From Phallusia fumigata (Eukaryota; Chordata; Ascidiacea; Phlebobranchia; Ascidiidae), in contig QXVZ01011378.1 of the NCBI GenBank assembly GCA_008931825.1, positions 1 through 21,334 on the forward strand: a stretch of 21,334 nucleotides of DNA, written 5' to 3'. The first letter of the stretch is position 1. Each line of letters begins with the position of its first letter. Of the stretch, positions 16,701 to 21,334 are shown piece after piece. The notes below the pieces were generated by a model, which was given only the letters and a program-made list of their open reading frames with translations, did no database searches and was not told the DNA's origin. The translations under genes were made by a program, and so were the position numbers.

Positions 16701-19700
16701 AAACCTGTTGCGAGGGACCCCTAGTTGGGGAAGCTCTGGCCTACCTAATTTAATAGAAAAAACAAATCTAGTAAATTGGCCGAGGCACCCTCGATTCCTG
16801 CAGATGGCGCCCGGTTAGCTAAAATTGCTTCAGATTAGGATTTAATTTTTTACTCCACTTTTTATCGTTGCATGTAAAAAACATAAAGGGATGGAAAATT
16901 TCAGCCATATGAAATATCACGCGGACACAAGGTGCCGAAAAAGAGGTAAGGCATATTGAAATTTTACTTGTATTTTATGAAAATTAGCACATCAATTGTA
17001 GAAAAATTTTATTGTGTATTGTATTGTTAAAAAACAACTGAAATTTGTATTTCACTTTCACCAGGTCTTCAAAGTTACCAAAAATTGACCCAATAAAAGG
17101 AAAACGAAGGTAAAGCCCTGTATAAATACAAATTAAACCACTAAATACAACGATAATGCTAATCAAAAAACCTGGTTTGATATTTTTTCTCAAGCACTCC
17201 GTAATTCATATATTTGCCACAACAAAAATCTGAAAGCCCGTTTTCTATATTTTTACATCCACGTTCTATTGTGACCGTTAAAAAATCAAAGTCAAAACCC
17301 TGAAAACGTCACGTGATAAACCGGTCAACCATGACCGACTTGCCGCCACGACCGCCACCAAATATGGCGTACTGCTATAATGTGTTATTAATTAAAGTAT
17401 ATTCAATGTAGAAACAAAAAGGCAAACAAAGTGACATTGCATAAAAACATTAAAAACCGGTGTATGGGTGTCAACCTCCGATTTTGCATTTTATTTCCAA
17501 GGTATAAACACCATTAAAGTCATTCTATTTTGCAAACAATACTTAACTTAATGGAAAACAATTCTAGTAAATTGGTCGTGGCACCCCTGAGTCCTGGTTG
17601 GAAAACCACTTTAGGTTTAATTATTTGCTGTAGGTTAATGTTTAATTATTTATATTACTTTTTATTGTTACATATGGGATAAACAACAAGTGATGGGAAA
17701 TTTCAGCCGTATGAGATATCTCGCGGACATAAGATGCCGAAAAAAAGGTAAATTATTTTACAATTTTAACTTATTTTTTGTACAATTGACACATCAGTTG
17801 TACAGAATTTTTAATGTATGTTGTATTGATGAAGGGCAACTGAAATAAATGTTTCACTTTAACAGCTTACAGTCATCAAGCAAGGATTCGGCGCCCTCTA
17901 AATCACAAAAATACGACCCAATAAAGGGAAAACGCAGGTAAACACTTTAATTTCCAAGTACTCAAAAAAATGTAACTATTTGCCGACAATTTCGCAGCAA
18001 ATACCAGCTAAGATTTAATTATTTACACCATTTGTTATCGTTACATGTGAAAAACAAGAGATGGTCAACTTGAGCCGTATATGAAATCGAGCGGACACAG
18101 AACGACAAAAAAAAGGTAAAATGTTTTACAATTTTACATGAACTCAGTAAACATGACTTGCCGAAATTACAGACTGTAAAGACAATAAAGTCGGGTTTTA
18201 ACAAATCCGAGTCAAATCTTCTTTAACACCACCTCATTTTTGAAAAGTAATCAGATTCAAATCAAGCCCAATGTTAACAAATAAAGTTTTGAAAACTCCC
18301 CATCTTGTTTGCAAACAATTAAGTGTCATTGTAAATCCGACTTAAAGAACAGACGTCCAGTAAACACAACTACATCACAATGCAACACCACAGACGTGCA
18401 CCAAGCCTGAGCAAGAACATATTAAAAACCCTAATAACGTCATGTAATCACCCGGCCGATTATGCGCCATGTCTACCACCAACAATTTGCGCAAATCAAA
18501 GAAAACAGAGTGTCGGTGTGCTTGTTCAGTAGGAAAAAGTAAAACAAAGCAACAATGCGTGGACAGCATGGATGGTAGTACGGTAGGGTACGCAGTAAAA
18601 ATCATCAAACGTGCGGTACGGTGGTATGGTGCGTCCTTCATACCGTGGTACGTGGTACGATAATCTCAATACTTACCGTACCGTACTACTATCCTTGTTG
18701 GACAGACACTAATTACAAAGAGCTGTATCTATAAGCTAAGCTGTAGTTGTTTAAACTATTTTTTATCGTTGCATGTGAAAAACACCAAGAGATGACCAAT
18801 TTATGCCGTATGCAATGTCATCGAGTATTCCGGTTATAACATATCAGTATTTTACATGAAGTAAACATAACTCGACGAAACTACAGAGTAAAGAAGCAAA
18901 ATTAAAGTCTAGTCTTAACCAATTTATGTCAAACCTTATTAATATCAAGTCCTTTTGCGTACAGCACTCGAAACAAGTTTAGAGTTAACGGAGCAAGTTT
19001 GGAAAACCTTGCGTTGTTTATAGATATGAGTTTGCTATGAATGCAACTTTAAACTGTATGCCCATTTTGACAGATCTGAGCCTTCTGGTTTGCAAAAGGT
19101 AGTCCAGTTGACTCCTGAACAACCCAATAAACCGGAAAATAAATTAAATATGAGCCCACTTCACGAAGCAGACGGACACACTGGAGGTATAACTTTGTTT
19201 TGTTTTGCATCAAAAAACTTTTTTGGTTTATTTAAATGCTTGCCTGAAGCCTCCAAACAAAAACAAATGGCAGATGTTAGGGAGAAATCCCCTGCTTTTC
19301 TTCACAGAAATGTTTTTTTAAAACACAAATATGCGCCGCATGACGAACTGGCTCTCATCCCAAAAGTTCAAATTAATTTTTGTTGATGCAGTACTGGTTA
19401 TAGCTGAAATCTTATGACCTTTTTCTTTATTTTTGACAAACAAATGACAAACCTCAAGCTTTCAAAGTAATTGAGTTCCATTCAACTCATGTTTTACTTT
19501 AGACAATACTAACTTCACAATTTATATTTCTACTTGCAAAGTTCATGATATATTTAAAAAAAAGCATATCCAATAAGCGCAAGAAACCAGAATCTGCTTT
19601 AAACATCCACTGCCCTGCTATCAAACTGCGAGAAGTCTTGTTACCTGTAAACATATCAAGTCATTCAACTTCTATAAATTTACGATCATTTTTTTGTTTC

Positions 19701-21124
19701 AGTTATTACGGCACATGAAGAACCTGCTGAGGCACAAAGTCCGGAAGAAAAGTGAGAATCAAACGCTTTCAAGCATTATTTCAAATGAATGTCTTTTACA
19801 ATAGTTTTTTGATCACTCAAAAACTGGATTACATATTTACCAAGTTCAAAGCTTTCTCTAAATCTGTGGTTCTTAACTTTTTTCTGTCGGTAGCCCTTTA
19901 AAATCGCCAACCAGTTCTCTTACCTCCCTTTAATTGTTCTAATGTTTAAAAAACAAACAGTTTTTGTTTGGATGTTATCGATGCAATGCAGTATCCAGGT
20001 AATCGTCCGAAATGATTCAATATTCCTCCCTAGAAGCAGATCTCGTATCCCTTATTGGTACTGCTGGTAGCCCTGGTTGGAAAACCCCTGCTCTAAATTA
20101 ATGTTCCTTCGTATTACAAAGCAGGCTACTCTGGTATTGGTGGTTGGAAAACCCCTGCTCTAAATTACTATTCCTTCGTGTTACAAAGCAGGCTACTCTG
20201 GTATTGGTGGTTGGAAAACCCCTGCTCTAAATTACTATTCCTTCGTATTACAAAGCAGGCTACTCTGGTATTGGTGGTTGGAAAACCCCTGCTCTAAATT
20301 ACTATTCCTTCGTGTTACAAAGCAGGCTACTCTGGTATTGGTGGTTGGAAAACCCCTGCTCTAAATTACTATTCCTTCGTTTTACAAAGCAGGCTACTCT
20401 ATCATGGCCAAGAACCTAAACGTTTTAACAAAACCAACTTTGTTTTCAGATTGGATGCGGTATTTATAGCAATAGTCAAAGATGATGAACTAGAGGCAGT
20501 CGAAGGCGAGAACAGCAAAACCGGCTGGTATTTTATTTTCAATGGAAGCCAAGTGGAGATACAGGATTTAAATTGCAAAGACGAGGACGGCAGAACCGCT
20601 CTGAGAATTGCCATTAATAATCAATCAAAGTCAGCATGCGAACAGTTGCTGAAAATGGGGGTATGTAAAATCCATCATCTGCCAATTTGCTTTGTAAACT
20701 AACTTTCCTTGTGGAACAGGTTCATGTTGGGTTCATTGTTAAACGGTTTGTTTGCTATCCCGATTTTGAGTTTAAATTTTTTGAATTACGAAAACTATGA
20801 CTTCGACTACACTGCACTTCGCCTATGTAGCTTAAATTTCTTGCTGATGGAAACGGGATGAGAATAACCAACATGCAAAAACAACATATTTGTATTCCAC
20901 CCCCACAGATCGACATAGGAAACTGTCTATTTCATGCGATCAAGCAAAACTTTTTGGACGGTGTCAAGGTCATACTAGAATATGAACGAAAATGGGGTAT
21001 TCACACTGGTCGGTTGGAATTAAGTGATTATTACTTTCCTGGCTTCACACCAATGGTTCTAGCTTCATATTGTAACAACTACCCAATCATTAAACTACTC
21101 ATGGAGTCTGGATATGTAATAGAG
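13764..21124 (+). CDS. TRPC-like cation channel gene, N-terminal part, plus-strand paralog (15 exons, runs off right end)
   Basis: This gene was assembled from 15 exons joined at GT/AG sites with consistent codon phase, giving a 428-residue open product with no stop. Residues 1-135 are a polar tail with acidic patches. Residues 136-231 come from five microexon modules ending in basic KKR or GKR. Residues 232-285 are a linker. Residues 286-428 are the conserved part: an ankyrin-type stretch (EDGRTALRIAINN) and then FTPMVLASYCNNYPIIKLL, which matches the TRPC pattern TPxxLAxxCxxYxxxxLL. TRPC channels are tetrameric non-selective cation channels of the plasma membrane with this region in the cytosol. 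The six membrane segments and the TRP box must lie to the right. ATG 13764 is the first ATG after an in-frame TAG at 13716. The family call rests on motif recognition; channel activity is inferred. Confidence 0.8.
14020..14095 (+). CDS. Plus gene exon 2
   Basis: 76 bases, acceptor TTTTGCGCAG, donor GTTAGT, phase 1 to 2. It encodes EGSPKQQEESIQLSAINNPK then VVTFAR. The minus exon 11672-11747 has the same length and shares EESI-L-AIN--KVV-FAR. Confidence 0.85.
14160..14254 (+). CDS. Plus gene exon 3 (acidic)
   Basis: 95 bases after a very short 64-base intron; acceptor TTTGCACTCAG, donor GTTGTT, phase 2 to 1. It encodes RPSDADMENADGDSDDSENA then SLLNAAEKQHA. It aligns with minus exons 11500-11585 and 5278-5354, which share PS, D/E-rich and LxNA/LNKA features. 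Confidence 0.82.
14255..14751 (+). other. Intron 3 of the plus gene, conserved with paralogous introns
   Basis: Contains a duplicated segment: TGCACCCAGTTAGCCACCCC (14329 on) and TGCACCCAATTGACTATCTC (14581 on), each followed by GCTTCCGCA. The stretch CATGCTAAGTTGCAAGAATC (14471-14490) also matches the paralogous intron of the minus gene near 11270. Open frame 14456-14704 crosses it but is not conserved as protein. Confidence 0.5.
14752..14818 (+). CDS. Plus gene exon 4
   Basis: 67 bases, acceptor TTTCTTTTCAG, donor GTGAGT, phase 1 to 2. It encodes EQKHGDDEDTVAGTSSGKTN. The minus exon 11142-11205 is clearly homologous (EQKHGEEGNIAGTSSNDKNP). Confidence 0.88.
14819..15462 (+). other. Intron 4 of the plus gene
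   Basis: About 640 bases ending in the CTCAA repeat. The open frame 15076-15345 has no suitable splice sites and no counterpart in the minus gene. Nothing else recognised. Confidence 0.5.
15428..15457. repeat. (CTCAA)n simple repeat before plus exon 5
   Basis: About five to six copies of a CTCAA-type pentamer with one CTCGA variant, ending a few bases before the ATTTAG acceptor of exon 5. Confidence 0.8.
15463..15536 (+). CDS. Plus gene exon 5
   Basis: 74 bases, acceptor AACATTTAG, donor GTTGGT, phase 2 to 1. It encodes TKKQSENENQPGSEDAAKDE then TNYG. The acceptor lies directly after a (CTCAA)n simple repeat, so its pyrimidine tract is poor. It corresponds to minus exon 10578-10639 (shared PGGEE / PGSED). 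Confidence 0.75.
15806..15881 (+). CDS. Plus gene exon 6
   Basis: 76 bases, acceptor TTGTTTTAAAG, donor GTAAGT, phase 1 to 2. It encodes ELMEAIQQTSSDTDEETTTV then SREKE. It matches minus exon 10325-10388 (ELLDDILQKIAEQTS) and minus exon 3959-4022 (LAEAMQDRIGG). It is the last exon before the microexon array. Confidence 0.83.
16160..16203 (+). pseudogene. Decayed B-type microexon B0 of the plus array
   Basis: Acceptor TTTTACCAG and a following GT are present, and the end reads DPIKGN like the intact B exons. It contains an in-frame TAA after SSKAQ and is one base short compared with 17065-17109, so inclusion would truncate the protein. A dead copy of the repeated exon. Confidence 0.7.
16436..16738. 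mobile_element. hAT-like MITE in the plus array
   Basis: A 303-bp element with terminal inverted repeats CAGAGCTTCCC-AA and TTGGGGAAGCTCTG, and internal TCGCGACCC near both ends. The flanking 8-mers GACTACTT and GCCTACCT agree at 6 of 8, so it is older than the other copies. It lies between pseudoexon B0 and A1. Confidence 0.7.
16889..16945 (+). CDS. Plus array microexon A1
   Basis: 57 bases, phase 2 to 2, acceptor ACATAAAG, donor GTAAGG. It encodes DGKFQPYEISRGHKVPKKR. Nearly identical in peptide to A2 (17691-17747), including flanking intron sequence, so the two arose by tandem duplication. Confidence 0.8.
17065..17109 (+). CDS. Plus array microexon B2
   Basis: 45 bases, phase 2 to 2, acceptor CTTTCACCAG, donor GTAAAG. 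It encodes SSKLPKIDPIKGKR. Flanking intron sequence matches that around B0 and B3. Confidence 0.78.
17691..17747 (+). CDS. Plus array microexon A2
   Basis: 57 bases, phase 2 to 2, acceptor AACAACAAG, donor GTAAAT. It encodes DGKFQPYEISRGHKMPKKR, one residue different from A1. Base changes between them at codon third positions suggest selection on the peptide. Confidence 0.8.
17866..17937 (+). CDS. Plus array microexon B3
   Basis: 72 bases, phase 2 to 2, acceptor CTTTAACAG, donor GTAAAC. It encodes LQSSSKDSAPSKSQKYDPIK then GKR. It is longer than B2 by 27 bases, mostly serine- and lysine-rich codons in front of the shared DPIKGKR end. Confidence 0.78.
18059..18115 (+). CDS. Plus array microexon A3
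   Basis: 57 bases, phase 2 to 2, acceptor AAAACAAG, donor GTAAAA. It encodes DGQLEPYMKSSGHRTTKKR. More diverged than A1 and A2 but keeps the frame, length, PY and KKR end. Confidence 0.72.
18570..18694. mobile_element. Short palindromic element with GGTACGG-rich termini
   Basis: Terminal inverted repeats of 21 bp at 18570-18590 and 18674-18694 agree at 19 positions. The interior is full of GGTACGG/CCGTACC words. Related words occur at 5598-5692 and 7183-7212. A foldback or MITE-like element without coding capacity. Confidence 0.6.
18790..18846 (+). pseudogene. Decayed A-type microexon A4 of the plus array
   Basis: The sequence before it repeats the A-type intron (TTTTTATCGTTGCATGTGAA) and the start reads DDQFMPYAMSS in the array frame. 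The 3' end has lost the AAAAAG/GTAA donor found in A1-A3, so it is probably not spliced. Confidence 0.6.
19074..19186 (+). CDS. Plus gene exon 7 (linker)
   Basis: 113 bases, acceptor ATTTTGACAG, donor GTATAA, phase 2 to 1. It begins SEPSGLQKVVQLTPEQ and ends LHEADGHTG. The minus exon 1923-2035 is also 113 bases and shares SG/PGL-K-VQ at the start and SLHSISADGYTG at the end. Confidence 0.87.
19187..19702 (+). other. Intron between plus exons 7 and 8
   Basis: 516 bases. The reading frame of exon 7 stays open to about 19386, so intron retention would add some 66 residues before a stop. No other feature recognised. Confidence 0.55.
19703..19751 (+). CDS. Plus gene exon 8
   Basis: 49 bases, acceptor TTTTTGTTTCAG, donor GTGAGA, phase 1 to 2. 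It encodes ITAHEEPAEAQSPEE. The minus counterpart is 1377-1422 (ITAQREPAPKSREA). Confidence 0.83.
19864..20090. mobile_element. hAT-like MITE with perfect 8-bp target duplication
   Basis: A 227-bp element with ends CTGTGGTTCTTAAC and (reverse complement of the right end) CAGGGGTTTTCCAACC. It is flanked by identical CTCTAAAT at 19856-19863 and 20091-20098, the 8-bp duplication typical of hAT transposons. No transposase. It lies in the intron before the ankyrin exon. Confidence 0.75.
20075..20401. repeat. 67-bp tandem repeat, about 4.9 copies
   Basis: GGTTGGAAAACCCCTG begins copies at 20075, 20142, 20209, 20276 and 20343, a constant spacing of 67. Copies are nearly identical. The unit consists of the right end of the hAT-like MITE, its flanking target site and about 40 bp of flanking sequence. 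It ends 48 bp before the ankyrin exon acceptor. Confidence 0.92.
20450..20660 (+). CDS. Plus gene exon 9, ankyrin-type segment
   Basis: 211 bases, acceptor TTGTTTTCAG, donor GTATGT, phase 2 to 0. It begins LDAVFIAIVKDDELEAVEGE and contains VEIQDLNCKDEDGRTALRIA. The pattern hydrophobic-LNC-x-D-x-x-G-x-x-AL-x-x-A is the one seen in TRPC ankyrin repeats. An insert (GENSKTGWYFIFNGSQ) separates the first helix from this repeat. Minus exon 938-1148 has the same length and about three quarters of the same residues. Confidence 0.9.
20909..21124 (+). CDS. Plus gene exon 10, TRPC N-terminal (TRP_2-like) segment
   Basis: 216 bases, acceptor CACCCCCACAG, donor GTGGGT, phase 0 to 0. It begins IDIGNCLFHAIKQNFLDGVK and ends LLMESGYVIE. 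It matches the region that follows the ankyrin repeats in TRPC channels (a GDALLLAISKG-like start, then TPIILAAHC-like). The gene continues past the window end; no further exon is recognisable in the last 210 bases. Confidence 0.88.
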
Positions 21125-21334
21125 GTGGGTACAGTTGTTTTAAGTTATGAGCTCATTTACCGTTTTTGCAAGTTACTTGTACTTTCATTTACCTGTTTTT
21201 GCCCTTACAACGTGTTAAGCATTGCTTGGGAGTTAAACCCTATGAATTAGTCCACTTAGTCACGCATTAGAGCATGTTGTTTGGTAAGGAAGCAGATGAA
21301 TTCAAGACAAGATTATAACCAGCTACCATATGAG

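Larger units (their letters stand above)
16130..18850 (+). repeat. Tandem intron-plus-microexon duplications of the plus array
   Basis: A-type exon contexts recur at 16860, 17660, 18030 and 18760, and B-type contexts at 16100, 17010 and 17810. The repeats include intron sequence (for example TGTTGTATTGTTAAAGAA-like stretches before B exons), so the array grew by duplication of DNA segments containing A and B together. Confidence 0.78.
18116..19073 (+). other. Intron between A3 and plus exon 7
   Basis: Contains the foldback element 18570-18694 and decayed exon A4. No B-type exon follows A3, breaking the A-B alternation. Open frames at 18375-18663 overlap the foldback element and are not supported. 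Confidence 0.55.

Noticed and set aside
18375-18663. Overlapping 64- and 88-codon frames
   Set aside because: They run into the foldback element at 18570-18694 and have no splice or paralog support.
20075-20401. CRISPR-like array
   Set aside because: The 67-bp repeats are contiguous with no spacers and include a MITE end; the context is a eukaryotic intron.

Overview
The window looks like AT-rich nuclear DNA from an invertebrate animal. Genes are split into many short exons (19 to 216 bases) with clean GT/AG junctions, short introns, MITE-type transposons and a tRNA-derived repeat. No bacterial operon structure is visible. Compact introns and strong divergence between probable haplotypes would fit a tunicate such as Ciona, but that is inference and no species can be named from the sequence.

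The window is dominated by two paralogous genes arranged head to head. The plus-strand gene starts at ATG 13764 and runs off the right end. The minus-strand gene starts at ATG 11983 and runs off the left end, or into a gap at 476. Both were rebuilt by following splice sites and codon phase exon by exon; every junction used is phase-consistent. The conceptual partial products are 428 residues (plus) and 481 residues (minus). The two last plus exons (20450-20660 and 20909-21124) encode an ankyrin-type segment and a following segment that resembles the N-terminal cytoplasmic region of TRPC-family cation channels. The minus gene has the matching first ankyrin exon (938-1148). The transmembrane pore lies outside the window in both.

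Upstream of the ankyrin exons, both genes encode a long, low-complexity tail with acidic patches, followed by an array of tandemly duplicated microexons of 45 to 72 bases. All intact array exons start and end in the same codon phase (phase 2), so any subset could be spliced in or out without a frameshift. Plus array: 16160-18850, five intact and two decayed copies. Minus array: 6034-9246 plus one more at 3189-3260, carried mostly on roughly 1-kb tandem repeat units. The minus gene also carries a second copy of its exon 3-6 block (3959-5354), in which exons 4 and 5 appear as one exon.

Layout: 1-946, tRNA-like repeat and a near-identical duplicated block around N476 (probable assembly duplication). 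938-5354, distal exons and second exon block of the minus gene. 5355-9600, ~1-kb tandem units with microexons, broken by N7182. 9600-11983, proximal exons of the minus gene with two hAT-like MITEs. 11984-13763, the shared divergent intergenic region, with a ~100-bp block conserved in inverted orientation near each start. 13764-15881, proximal exons of the plus gene. 15882-18850, plus array. 19074-21124, distal exons of the plus gene, with a MITE and a 67-bp tandem repeat directly before the ankyrin exon.
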